Part shown: positions 23,592-33,673 of the stretch, one piece after another
Numbering within the stretch: position 1 is the first letter of the stretch
How the letters are laid out: every line of letters begins with the position of its first letter
NCBI GenBank assembly: GCA_022315425.1
Contig: JAIUPT010000041.1
Span: forward strand, 1,860,001 to 1,924,000
Reading direction: 5' to 3'
Source: Pseudevernia furfuracea
Taxonomy: Eukaryota; Ascomycota; Lecanoromycetes; Lecanorales; Parmeliaceae
Length of the DNA: 64,000 nucleotides
Made by a program: the position numbers and the translations under genes
Notes under the pieces: model-generated
What the model saw: only the letters and a program-made list of their open reading frames with translations
Database searches by the model: none
What the model was told of the DNA's origin: nothing

Positions 23592-24863
23592 TTAACCCGT
23601 GTTTCCGAGGGTTTCCTGCTGTGCGATCGGTACTGCGAAGTTTCCAAAGATCATGGCCTGGCCGTTTCCGTCTCCTGTCGTAAGCAACTGTCTTTCCACA
23701 GCGAGCATTAGATGTGTCTGGATTAGAATTTCGGAGTCAGTATTGCCTGTGAGACGTGGACTATTGAGCCTTGGAACATGTCTACAGAGTAGAAACTCCC
23801 AAGACATGTCTCAAGGCTCAAGATTTGGTCCCAAACAGGAAAAATGAAGTCCGAAAATACGTACGGTACTGACAATCAACTCTGCAGATTTCTAGCATGA
23901 GCACTTGATTTGCTTACTTGACTCCCTTTGGATGCTGCTTAGGGCGACTCACCTTCTAGTTCCAGACTGTAGCTGATCGCTTGATCCTCATCTTTATGAA
24001 GCAAAATTGGCCTTTCTTTTTGCCCCTTCCTCTCTGCGACGCGCACTCTCAGCCCAACTATTCTTTTCTCATCGATCCATAGCATCTCATCGGCTTCGCT
24101 GCCAAGCTCGTTCGTGACGCTGTCTGAGGCGCCTGATTTGTGCACTTCTGCGGCCTCGGCCCTCTCAGCGAGCCAGCTCCTAAATATCCGCTGTGTTCTA
24201 TCTATAAGGTTTTCCACGCTGAAGAAAAAGCCTCGACGTGGGCCAGTCTGAACTACAGCAACGAGGAAGTGTAGCTGCATGAAAAGCTCGTGCGCCTCGA
24301 GACTGACATCTTGCCTTACAGTGTTTCTTTCATAATGTTCTCTGATCCGGTTTGCTACCTCATTTGTTCTAGAACCTGGCACGTCACCAGCTGGATGCGA
24401 GCGGTAGATCTTTGGTTCTGAGTCTTTTCGAGTGGGCCGAAAGTGAGAATATAGCCTCCCAAGTGTGCCCTCCTTGGCTGCTTGATCGTCTGCAACCTCG
24501 TATATCGGGCCCTGGCCCTCGATCTCATCATTGAGGCCAGGGGTTCGGATATAGTCGCAGTACAAATACGGCTCAGTGTACTGCGCTGACGGGTGATAGC
24601 ACTCGAGAATCACCTTTCGATCAGTGAGTGATGCTGCATGCAACAGCCGTTCATGAATGATGCGGATGATGAGGTTTTGGAAGCGGTGGCAGACACATCT
24701 GGTCTGAAGCAGTAACTGCGTGGGAAGTGGGTCCAGCACATGAATCAAAATCTTTGAGTCGTCAGCGCAGGGAAGGTGGAAATAGTAGGACACAGACCTC
24801 GTTCGGAAGGTCGAAGAGGCTCAATTCGTCACTGGCAATACGAGGCTCATAGAGTGTTGCCAT
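23592..24863 (-). CDS. F-box domain protein
   Basis: F-box proteins are substrate adaptors of SCF ubiquitin ligases, binding Skp1. Four exons: 24798-24863, 23953-24751, 23865-23881, 23592-23717; 335 aa. The F-box covers about residues 15-55: LSLFDLPNEILIHVLDPLPT and LLLQTRCVCHRFQNLI. No WD40 or leucine-rich repeat follows; the rest is a mixed alpha region seen in many fungal F-box proteins. The ATG (MATLYEPRIAS) is joined to the F-box by a 46-bp intron. The third exon is only 17 nt and codes E-L-I-V-S-T. The intron after it (147 bp) is an introner-like element. C-terminal exon: THLMLAVERQLLTTGDGNG. Substrate unknown. Confidence 0.82.
23718..23864 (-). mobile_element. Introner-like element (F-box gene intron 3)
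   Basis: 147-bp intron. It starts GTACGTATTTTCGGACTTCA and ends CAATACTGACTCCGAAATTC before the acceptor. A perfect 10-bp inverted repeat, TTGAGCCTTG (plus strand 23764-23773) and CAAGGCTCAA (23812-23821), encloses two ACATGTCT copies. TTTCGGA near the donor can also pair with TCCGAAA at the branch site. Confidence 0.85.
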
Positions 24864-25255
24864 GGAGAGCTGCTCCCGAAGTATGTGAATCGAGCCCCAA
24901 AGAGATGGTGGAGGCGTCTTCTCTCTTTAGAAGGAAGAACGGCACAATTGAGACTCTGAGAACGATCGAACCTGGCTCTTTTCAAGTCACCAAGCTTTGC
25001 GAACATGGAATTTCTTTTCGCTGCTCTTCTTTCACTGCTTGGACCACCGCACGCCACGATTTTGACAGCTATGTCGGTAATTCCGCAAAGTTGTCTTATC
25101 TCCGGCGCTAATATATTTGCGGGGCAGTGGGGCTTGTTTGTTCTCGTCTTCCATATTTCGAGCCACTCTGCCAAAGATCTTCCCATTCGTTCAGCAACAG
25201 GACGAGGCCAAATCAACAAAAGCTCTTTATCGCTGGTCATACTTGCATCGAAATT
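24864..25255. promoter_or_regulatory. Divergent promoter region (F-box gene / GAL7)
   Basis: 392 bp between two start codons. The minus strand carries an ATG frame of 139 codons (25240 down to 24821) covering nearly the whole region and running past the F-box start in another frame. It is recorded as a possible uORF or overlapping gene, not accepted. No CGG-N11-CCG GAL4-type site was found. Confidence 0.4.
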
Positions 25256-26585
25256 ATGCCAGATGCTGTTCTAGACGACATCTCGCATCGGAGATACAAC
25301 CCATTACGTGGGAGCTGGATTCTAGTATCCCCTCACAGGACGAAACGGCCTTGGCAGTAAGTGGTGAACGAAACAGGGCCCCTACCTGACTTGAATAGTG
25401 GGATCATTTCAACTGAGATTATAGAGGCCAACAAGAAGCAGCAAGCCAGACGATCTTACCACAATACGATCCATCATGCTACCTCTGTCCGGGCAACAAA
25501 CGTGCCCAGGGTGATACTAATCCTAAATACGATAATACGTTTGTTTTCGTCAATGACTACAGTGCCGTCAAAGAGGAACAGGCCGAGTATCAGCCAAGCG
25601 ATGAGAGTGGCAGTGAGTTGACCACAGAGGTATGCTCTTCGATTGAGTCTGACCAATGCAGGCCTCTCCTCGCTGCTACTACGGGCGGATCCTGTCACTG
25701 GGAAATGTTATGTTGTAACATTCTCACCGAACCACAACCTCACTCTCGCCGACCTCCAACCATCTCAAATAGTGCCTGTCATCGATACTTGGACTCAGCT
25801 ATACACCGCTCATATCTCTCCAAAATCACCATTGGCTCGGGTTGCGGGTGCGACAACACGACCACCAGCAGGTCACCAGCATGTCAACTTTTCAGCACCA
25901 AATGCACAGTACCGGTATATGCAGATATTTGAGAATAAGGGAGCTGCAATGGGTTGCTCGAACCCGCATCCACACGGTCAAATTTGGACGACAACGGGGC
26001 TACCCGAAGAGCCTGCGCTTGAGCTTGAGCAACTGAAAACGTATCGGCGTGAACAAGGAGGCATGAATCTACTGGAAGATTATGCAAAGTTGGAAATCGA
26101 AAAGCAAGAAAGGATTGTAGTTGAAAACAAGAGTTTTGTAGCACTGTGCCCGTGGTGGGCGATCTGGCCTTTTGAAATCATGGTTGTGGCGAGACAACAT
26201 AAAAGAGCGCTGGTAGATTTTGACGACGTGGAGAGAAAAGGTCTTGCTGAGATGATTGCGGAAGTCACTCGGCGATACGACAATCTATTCGAAACTCAAT
26301 TCCCATACAGCATGGGCATTCATCAAGCACCCTTGGAGGGCACGGATGTCGAGATTGAGGCCAGCCACTTTCACATACACTTTTACCCACCATTGCTGAG
26401 GAGTGCGACAGTGAGGAAGTTTTTAGTTGGGCGAGTAGACACAGACATTCTGTTCCATTCAAACGCTAATAGGCTGGCGTAGATACGAGCTGATGGCTGA
26501 ACCTCAAAGAGATATTACACCTGAGCAAGCTGCGGCAAGGCTTCGAAATTGCGGGGGAGAGCTGTACCGGAACAGGCTCATGTAG
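25256..26585 (+). CDS. GAL7: Galactose-1-phosphate uridylyltransferase
   Basis: Leloir pathway enzyme that swaps UMP between UDP-glucose and galactose-1-phosphate, cytosolic. Four exons: 25256-25356, 25425-25612, 25662-26430, 26483-26585; 386 aa. Seen: SHRRYNPLRGSWILVSPHR at the N-terminus, a zinc-site CYLCPGNKRAQGDTNPKY, the active-site SNPHPHGQIW (about residues 196-205, nucleophilic His in HPH), and the C-terminal SHFHIHFYPPLLRSATVRKF followed by YELMAEPQRD. Introns 1 and 2 are canonical (68, 49 bp). Intron 3 must use a GC donor (GCGAGT at 26431) to join FLVG to YEL in frame; no GT site in reach gives the right phase. No galactokinase or epimerase gene is adjacent, so there is no GAL cluster here. 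Confidence 0.95.
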
Positions 26586-26769
26586 CTGGACCAGTTTTTG
26601 CGTCAGAATCAGGAAGCGAAGACATCATTCGGCGCCTAGATGAGCTCCTCGAGCCACAGAGAAGCGCCCTGAAAGTGGCATCCGCTTGAATGATACTTTT
26701 GCAGTAATAGTCCTGTGCCATCATCGCTCTGGCTCACCACTCTAACGAGACTCGATGCCGATTCCATTG

Positions 26770-27229
26770 CTACTGCACAACATAATAGCTCCATTGGCTG
26801 AACATCCAAACCAAACTTCCGGTCGAAATGAGTATTGGCCCTGCCAGACCCCTGCCCCACGCCGCCGTCTTGAATAGCAGCCACTCGCTCATAAAATGGA
26901 ACCATGCGATAGCGTAGGCGCCAATTGCGAGTTGGTAGAGCTGGGGATTGGATATGTTGTAGGCAGCGTAGAGACGGATGCTGGCAGACACGATGGTCCA
27001 GGTACCGAAGATCCTTGAAGAGAGGGCGCTGATTTCTGAGGCTGATTGAAGATAGACCTCGCGCGTGTTTCTTGTGGTCATGTAAGCTTGTATCGTGTTG
27101 CCTAGAGACACAACCGAGACCTGAATGCGTTGTTAGTTTGGAAACCTTGCTTGGCAGGGAGTGGGAAAGGCAGACTAGGAGAAGCCATGAGGGCAACCAG
27201 CCTTCACCTTGGGGTAGGAAAGACGCCAT
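26770..27229 (-). CDS. ERG28: ERG28, ergosterol biosynthesis scaffold
   Basis: Small ER membrane protein that tethers the C-4 demethylation enzymes Erg25, Erg26 and Erg27 (and others) in sterol synthesis. Two exons: 27176-27229 and 26770-27120; 134 aa, normal length. Four hydrophobic segments are visible: LPSWLLLVSVVSLGNTIQAY, the FGTWTIVSASIRLYAAYNI region, LYQLAIGAYAIAWFHFMSEW, and the C-terminal PILISTGSLVWMFSQWSYY. The motif TFGTWT-xxx-RxYAAY is the Erg28 signature. The intron (55 bp) has a GTCTGC donor, weaker than average, but the join LLL-VSVVSLGNT is as expected. Its end faces GAL7 across 184 bp. Confidence 0.93.
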
Positions 27230-27970
27230 ATTGTAATGGCGTGGAGACTGTCTACAGATAAGGGTGGTTGCTCGTTGCGTCTGTGAATACCGACCATACG
27301 TACATAGTTACTGAGCAAACTCCGTACTCCTGTTTTCAAGGCCCAACGCTCGCCAAGCCAGTAGAGTAATTTCAAGGTACCTAGGTACGGAGTACTAAGG
27401 TAGGGTCCGAGCCGAGCCCATGACTCGTGAGTCGTTTTCATCCACGACCACAAGTGCAATAAGAATAATAATACATAATACGGTATCCTGAATGCTGAAA
27501 AGCGATATAACTTACCACCTTCCTGAATAACGCAACTCCTAACCATGTTAAGAGAATGTTATTGTAGAAGGAGCCATTGGAATTGGAAAATTGGACAATT
27601 CTGTACATATAGTCTTTGGTAAATTGTACTGGCAGGTTTACATAAATACATACAAGTAACCTTCCTTTGGACCGTGAACCGTTGTGCTCATGCGCGAAGA
27701 CGTCAGCTGCAACCAATTTGCGATAATGGTACGACCATGGATGTTGAAGAATACGTAAGGTGTTTGAACTTTGGGAACGAAATTAATAGGCTAGGCCTAA
27801 TCACAAGGGCTACTGTTTCCTATCGAGTGAATTTTTGCTGGCGACCATGCGCCGCTAATGCTGGACTATCGAACATTACCTACCAGCGTTCACCCTTCTG
27901 TTGACCCACCACACCTAAACACCCTCACCACTCTGACCGAATCGCTTTGACTTCGACACTCGACAGTAAA
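27230..27970. other. Divergent promoter region (ERG28 / ketoreductase)
   Basis: 741 bp, AT-rich in the middle (27440-27680). Two lipid-synthesis genes face away from each other and could share control. No sterol-response motif (SRE or ATCGTATA-like) was identified with confidence. Confidence 0.45.
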
Positions 27971-29091
27971 ATGTCTTCCAAGCTGGACAACTTTGCTTGG
28001 TTCTACAGAGGAAAGATGGAACATTCTACTGCTCTGTCAGAGTCTCTCGACCACAACATCGTATATTATATATTGGTCGCGTCCACTACCGTCGGTTTTC
28101 TTACTATATTCGCCAGGCTTATACAGTTCGCACGATTGTTGCTCAGTCTATTTGTCCTTCCTGGCACGCCGGTATTCTTTTCCATCCCTGTAAATGCAAT
28201 TTCATCAGACTAAAGTAGCATGCTCAGCTTCGCACATTTGGCCAGCCCTCCAAAACGTGGGCACTCGTCACGGGAGCTTCGGATGGCATTGGCAAGGAAT
28301 TTGCCCTTCAGCTTTCTCGCGCCGGCTACTCTATTCTGCTCGTGTCCCGCACCGCCAGCAAGCTCGATGCTTTAGCAGCAGAGATCAAGTCTAAATACAA
28401 TACCTCTACCAAAATCTTAGCCATGGACTTTGGAGCCAACGACGACGACGATTACGCTCAGCTCAAGGCACTCGTCGATAGCATGGATATCGCTATTTTG
28501 ATCAACAATGTTGGTGCCAGCCACTCCATACCAGTACCCTTCATCCAGACGGAGCAATCAGAAGTGAACTCAATCATCACTGTCAATTGCATGGCTACGT
28601 TGAGAGTGACGCAGCTTGTGGCTGCCGGTATGGTGCAGAGGAAACGCGGGTTGATAATCACCATGGGCTCCTTCGGCGGTCTGTTCCCAACGCCCCTCCT
28701 TGCAACATACAGCGGTAGCAAAGCCTTCCTGCAGCAGTGGTCTACCGCCCTTGGCTCCGAACTGGCACCCTATAACGTCCAAGTCGAATTGGTGCAATCT
28801 TACCTAGTCACTTCCGCCATGTCGAAAATACGCAAGTCCAATGCCTTGGTCCCGACCCCGAGGGCGTTCGTTAAGAGCGTACTCGGTAAAGTTGGCAGGA
28901 CTGGAGGGGCGCAGGGGTGGACTCATACGAGTACGCCATACTGGAGCCATGCGATTATGCAGTGGAGTATCAATGTGTTTGTTGGATCGGGGAATAATCT
29001 ACTGTTGCTCTATAACAGATGGATGCACAAGGACATCAGAAAGAGGGCGTTGGCCAAGCAGGCTAGAATCAATGGTAAAAAGGGACTATAA
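27971..29091 (+). CDS. IFA38: Very-long-chain 3-oxoacyl-CoA reductase (ER)
   Basis: Second enzyme of the fatty-acid elongase cycle: reduces 3-ketoacyl-CoA with NADPH at the ER membrane, feeding sphingolipid synthesis. Two exons: 27971-28171 and 28228-29091; 354 aa. An N-terminal membrane helix (YYILVASTTVGFLTIFARL) precedes the SDR fold. The cofactor motif is VTGASDGIGKEFA (about residues 81-93), followed by NNVGAS, and the catalytic Ser-Tyr-Lys as GSFGGLF and TYSGSKAF (about residue 228). The protein ends KKGL, a KKxx ER-retrieval signal. An in-frame ATG 24 bp upstream exists; MSSKLDNF was preferred. The intron is canonical (56 bp). Confidence 0.94.
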
Positions 29092-29430
29092 GGGACATAA
29101 TCTTGGGTTGCGATAACACTCTAAAAGATTCGATATAATTTGCGCCCAGATTGATAATCAGATTCGGGATTTGGCTCTTCAGATCCATTCACATGTTTTC
29201 TTGACTCTACGAAGAACAGCAGCAGAATTCACATGAAGTGGAGATGCTAGAGCTATCGCAATATTTCATGTTCAACACATTTTAGCTCAAACGCCATTCT
29301 GAGTCAAATCGTGGATTACGAGCTTTGAGAACGCCTTCTGTTTTGAACATTGTCATCATCATCCACAGTCCTGCTTGCAGGAGGACGGCCCAATCCATCC
29401 AATTGCCCCGGTCTCCAACAAGCCCACCAG
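29092..29430. other. Convergent 3' regions
   Basis: 339 bp between the ketoreductase and coiled-coil gene stops. Nothing distinctive was seen. Confidence 0.5.
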
Positions 29431-30612
29431 TCAATTCTTCTCCAACTCCAACTCTCTCACAAGTTTCTTGATATCTTGTACCTCCTTCTCGGAGAACTCT
29501 CGCCTCACAGCATCGATGTCAAAGGGTTTGAATTGCAACAGGTTCTCATGGATATCCTGTGCCCTCCCTTGAACATATTCCTTCCGTTCCTGCTGCTTCT
29601 TATGTCTCGCCATCGCGTCCGCAGCAAGCTTCTTCGCCTCCGCCTTCACCTTGACAGCCTCGTCCGCGTCCTTCGACGTGGCCGCCTCAAGCTGCTTCGC
29701 CGTTGCCTTCACTGCCTCGTCCGATTCGTCCAACTTGACTGCTCCGAGCTGCCCCTGCTTCTCCTGCTCTCGCTTGTGCTTCTCGAGCTTTTCGATGACT
29801 TCGAAGATTTTCGCTTCGATGGAACCGTTCCTCTCACTCTCTTGCTCCTGGGGTGCATCCATCTTGTTGGACGAGAATGGGGATGCCGTGTCGAGTTGCC
29901 CGGGCGAGGTGTGCTCGTCTGAGTTTGGGAGCTTGGTTTGTGGCTGAGGGTTGGAGGTGCCGTTTTTGATGCCGGGGTTGGCGTGTACGCCGTCTGCTTT
30001 TGCGTGGATCGGAATCTTGGATTTCTTGTCGCGTGACTTCATTCGAAGGTCTAGGTCTTTGGAAACTTGGAGCCAATGCTCTTTGTAAACGCTGCCTGGG
30101 TTTGCGTGGATCGGAATCTTGGATTTCTCCTCGCGTGACTTCATCCGGAGATCTAGGTTTTTGGAAACCTGGAGCCAATGCTCTTTGTAAAGTCGTTCTG
30201 GAGGAGCTGGATCCGCAATAGACGCTGGTCTTGGTGGCGACGCTGGTCTCGGTGGCTTCTCGAATGTCTGGCTGGTGGCTAGCCAGTTGGAGACGGCAGT
30301 CCGACGATCACTGTTTAGAGGGATCTGCATGGTGTTGAGAGGCAATAGGCTATGTGGGACTCTTGGTGACGAGGACTTCTCGGAACCTGTATGTTTTTGT
30401 GCCGCTTTGGTGTTGACGGGTAGAGCAGGTTGGGAATAGGAGTTTGCCTTTTGATTCTGGAACATCGTGACACTGACGAGGGATTCCGGAGTGACCGTGT
30501 GAGGAATTCTCCCGAAAAAAATGATATGGTGGAGCCGGTTGTGTAGCGAAGTTGTCTGTTGTTGCATAAGCTTTGGCTGATGCCTTGGAAGGGGAGGTTC
30601 CTGGAAAGACAT
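29431..30612 (-). CDS. Hypothetical coiled-coil protein with a tandem duplication
   Basis: Single exon of 393 aa from the ATG of MSFQEPPLPRHQP; the frame is open further upstream but without an ATG. No family was recognised. The N-terminal half is Pro/Ser/Gln-rich and likely disordered. A 34-residue unit is repeated: KEHWLQVSKNLDLRMKSR and KEHWLQVSKDLDLRMKSR, each followed by KSKIPIHA. The C-terminal third is strongly charged and helical (EKLEKHKREQEKQ, AEAKKLAADAMARHKKQQ, ending VRELELEKN), a predicted coiled coil. Codon use is like its neighbours. The role cannot be deduced; the DNA repeat is listed separately. Confidence 0.7.
   Translation of the reverse strand: MSFQEPPLPRHQPKLMQQQTTSLHNRLHHIIFFGRIPHTVTPESLVSVTMFQNQKANSYSQPALPVNTKAAQKHTGSEKSSSPRVPHSLLPLNTMQIPLNSDRRTAVSNWLATSQTFEKPPRPASPPRPASIADPAPPERLYKEHWLQVSKNLDLRMKSREEKSKIPIHANPGSVYKEHWLQVSKDLDLRMKSRDKKSKIPIHAKADGVHANPGIKNGTSNPQPQTKLPNSDEHTSPGQLDTASPFSSNKMDAPQEQESERNGSIEAKIFEVIEKLEKHKREQEKQGQLGAVKLDESDEAVKATAKQLEAATSKDADEAVKVKAEAKKLAADAMARHKKQQERKEYVQGRAQDIHENLLQFKPFDIDAVRREFSEKEVQDIKKLVRELELEKN
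30001..30192 (-). repeat. 102-bp-period tandem duplication inside the coiled-coil gene
   Basis: Two about 90-bp copies, 30001-30090 and 30103-30192, start at a spacing of 102 bp and differ at few positions. Both keep the reading frame and the protein unit, so the duplication is recent or under selection. Confidence 0.85.
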
Positions 30613-30967
30613 TCTATTTGTGGTGTGGAGATATGAATTTTGAGGATCTCGGCTCTTGCATAAAGCAATGAAGGATATGAACAAGACAAGACACTTATAT
30701 ACCGGAGCCGTCAGTCAATGTGTTAGATATTGCCTGGGTGCTGTGTTTGAATTATCGGAGCCTGTCCAGATGTGTTGTTGAATACTGTAGATGCCGGGTT
30801 AAACGAAAGCCTCAATAACCTGTCCATGGGAGTGTTATTGTGTTGTAGGACTGCAACCATTCCATTGCTACGCATTCACAACTAGAATGGACACCAACAC
30901 AAAGAACCGCTCTCTGTGTGGTATCTGACCAAGGACGCAATATTTCCACCAGAACTCCATACATTGT
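30613..30967. other. Intergenic: coiled-coil gene promoter and KRR1 3' region
   Basis: 355 bp between two minus-strand genes; no gene was seen. Confidence 0.5.
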
Positions 30968-32534
30968 CTATTCAAGTCTGCCTTCATCCTCCCCGACTCG
31001 CTTCTTCTCTTTCTTCTCCTTTTTCTTTTCCTTCTTTTCCCCCACTGCCCTATCCTCTTCCTTGCGTTTCCTCTTCTTCTCCTTCGACGAGGCCGTTCCA
31101 TTCTCCTGCGGTGGTACGAATTGTTTCTGCCTCGCCATCTCTTTCTCGGCTTGCTTTTCCCGCTGCTGCTCTTCCCTTCTCTCCTTCGCCGCCCTTTCCT
31201 TGGCTTGCTTGCCCAGAAAGTATTCTCCGCTTTCGATCTGCAGGTCGACCTTACTCTTCTCCTGAGGCGGCGGAAACGGTGTGTATGGCTTTCTGCTCTT
31301 ATCCGTAATCTTCAGAGGCTTCTTTCTCTTGCTCAAGGTTCTTTTCTTGAAATGGGGCAAGAAACGTTCCCAGTTTTCGTTTTTTAGCTCAGGATCCTTC
31401 ATCAATTCTCTTTTGATCTACCATCTGGGAATTAGCACTTCACTTTGGAGACAACTATTGAGTTACGAAAGAGGTCTGGGGAAGTTTCAAGCACCAATAT
31501 CGGCATTTTGCTATCGCAAAATGTCTGACGACCCAAGTCAAGATACTCAGAAGGTGGGAATCGCTTCGAAGGGGTGCATACCATCAGTTCCTTTATGTGG
31601 TAGATCGGATGGATGTTTGCCATGCAATCTTCCACGACTCTTCGAACCTCCTTCAACCCTTTGAAGCCACCCATTGCGCTAACCGTGTTGCCTTGCACGA
31701 GTATATAACAATCGGTCAACAGCTCCAAAGCCTTCAAGGTAGAGCCCTGCGGCCCCAATATGCGCTGCCGTCGCTTGACGAAGCGCTATGACAGAAGTTG
31801 GAGTCAGTGTCTCCTCTTTGAGTAGAAATGAGGGATCTGAAGACATGTCTTGAGAAAGAGGAATGCTTCTGGCTCCCGGAAATTGCCTTGCGATCCATTT
31901 CCGGTACTAGATAGGGAAAGATCACGCCGAAAGTACGTACCTCCTTATTAGCCACCTGGTTCCGGATTTTGACAATATCCGCGGCGACACCATCGTCAAG
32001 GATTTTGATAGCCTGAGGAGCCTATATGTGGAGTATTAGTGTGAGCAAGTAGTGGTGTAGAGAATTGAGCAGAATCTTACAGGGACACTGCGAGAGAGGA
32101 GTTTTATAAGGTCTCGAGCGTTGAGGATTGAAGCGGGGTCGTAGGTCTGGCGAGGATTTAATGAACTCGATCCCCTCTATTTGATCGGGAGCATATACCT
32201 TTCGAGTTGTTTTCACGGACATGCTCCCCTCAATTAGGTCAAGGGTACACGCAATGTGATGGGCGGCCAAGGCTATAAAGGATATGGAAAGAGTGAGTTT
32301 CAAGGTCATTGATGTGGGATAGGGGAAGAAGTGTGATCTTGACGCACCCCGGGTAACGAGAGGCCATGCTTCTTTCAAATACAGCTCCCTATACTTTGGG
32401 AATAGAGTAGCGAAGCTGGATTCCTCGGTGAATGCGCCTGCTGTATTGTCCGCTGGGGTGAAGGGATCTTGCTTCCATCTGTCCAAGGTATCATCGTTGT
32501 CCCAGGGCTTATCCCTTTTATGCGTCGAAGGCAT
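30968..32534 (-). CDS. KRR1: KRR1, small-subunit processome / 18S rRNA maturation
   Basis: Nucleolar KH-like protein needed for 18S rRNA processing and 40S assembly. Six exons: 32348-32534, 32199-32272, 32081-32146, 31941-32021, 31582-31785, 30968-31417; 353 aa. Seen: KPWDNDDTLDRWK at the start, SSFATLFPKYRELYLKEAWP, DLIEGSMSVKTTRKTYDPAS, then IVKIRNQVANKERFVKRRQR, ILGPQGSTLKALELLTDCYI (KH core) and NIHPIYHIKELMIKRELMKD. The Lys/Glu-rich tail is a nucleolar-type basic segment. Introns 1-3 are 50-74 bp; introns 4 (155 bp) and 5 (164 bp) are introner-like. The exact ends of intron 5 were fixed by the join KELM-IKRELMKD. Confidence 0.95.
31418..31581 (-). mobile_element. Probable introner-like element (KRR1 intron 5)
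   Basis: 164-bp intron. The start GTATGCACCCCTTCGAAGCG-ATTCC matches the NOG1 intron 2 start at TTCGAAGCGA. The end GAAGTGCTAATTCCCAGATG resembles the shared 3' block with CTAAT in place of CTGAC. A second element in the same gene. Confidence 0.65.
31786..31940 (-). mobile_element. Introner-like element (KRR1 intron 4)
   Basis: 155-bp intron. It starts GTACGTACTTTCGGCGTGAT and ends CAAAGAGGAGACACTGACTCC-AACTT before the acceptor. A perfect 12-bp palindrome AAGACATGTCTT sits at 31840-31851. Confidence 0.82.
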
Positions 32535-33673
32535 TATGAAGAGGCGGGGAAGTGGGCGAAGTGAAAGGCGTTTTCTATGATGTAAGATTACTTTGCTGGT
32601 GCATTTATTGTTGGTTGTCTCCAAGACCATGAAATGTTGAAAAGCTTGTACTATGTACCGTATTTTTGATCCTCGCACCCCGTCACCTGATCTCGTTTTC
32701 CTGCGGGTTCCCGCTGTCACATTTCATCTAGGGTCACAAGTTTCCGGACTCCCCCGTAAAGTTGGCGATTATGTTATGTATTATTACTATACGATTACTC
32801 TTACTCATAGACTACAGTATTATTATTGAGATAGTTGTTTGACTTCCATTATTTTACCGTTGGTGGGTGTGAGCTAAGGCACTCGTACTTATGAGCTATG
32901 GCCTAATTCCTGAGAGCTAAGGTACTTGCATTCCTATGATAGGCTTCTCGAGAAATAGACACACTCAATCTGTGACCTGGGAACCATACCTTAAGGTAGG
33001 GTTTAAGGTAGTGTAGGCTGTAGCTATCATTTACGCACCAATGCAGAGATATCACACGCGGGAATCGATTATGCGAGATACCTTACGTGCTTACTTACTA
33101 GAGTAGATCCCCCCCCCCCCCAGATTTTGATCCCTTTCTTTCCCTGCCCTGCGTCCACACCTACTTATTATCTAGGGCTATTATTAGTCGATAGCTTTCC
33201 ATAAGTACCCTCACTCGTCCTTTCCAACTATCTCGCTTCTACAACTTGATCTCGCCCTCTCTTATCCTCTCATTCTCTCATCCACTCTCCCTCATTCCTT
33301 TTGACCATTTGCATGTTTCAGAACATATGCATGTCAACATTGGGCGCCTCTCGCCAAGCGCTGAAAGTCTGAAATCACTTTCTCGCTACCAGTCTTCTTG
33401 CTTCAATTCCCCAATTCCCTACAAAGCGTCATCATAAAAACATCTAATTTCATCTCTCCCTATGTGTCCTCATTAACATTTACTCCTTGGATCATTTAAT
33501 AAGATATATCTCATAGTTTTCTGCTGCCCTATTGAGCAATTGAGCCTAACGTGTACCGTCAATAAAGACATGAATTAAACGCTGGCTCATACTGACTAAC
33601 TGCTTATCCAGAGCACGGGCATGACCAATAACACTCGAGAGGTAACAACGAGCCGCTCAAACAGAAGCAAAGA
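32535..33673. other. Intergenic stretch upstream of KRR1
   Basis: 1.14 kb with no gene. A run of 12 C at about 33108-33121 and pyrimidine-rich DNA at 33170-33300 lie here. It should contain the KRR1 promoter and the 3' region of the methyltransferase gene. Confidence 0.5.

Noticed and set aside
25256..29091. Galactose or lipid gene cluster (GAL7, ERG28, ketoreductase)
   Set aside because: No galactokinase or epimerase nearby, and the lipid genes serve different pathways; simple adjacency.
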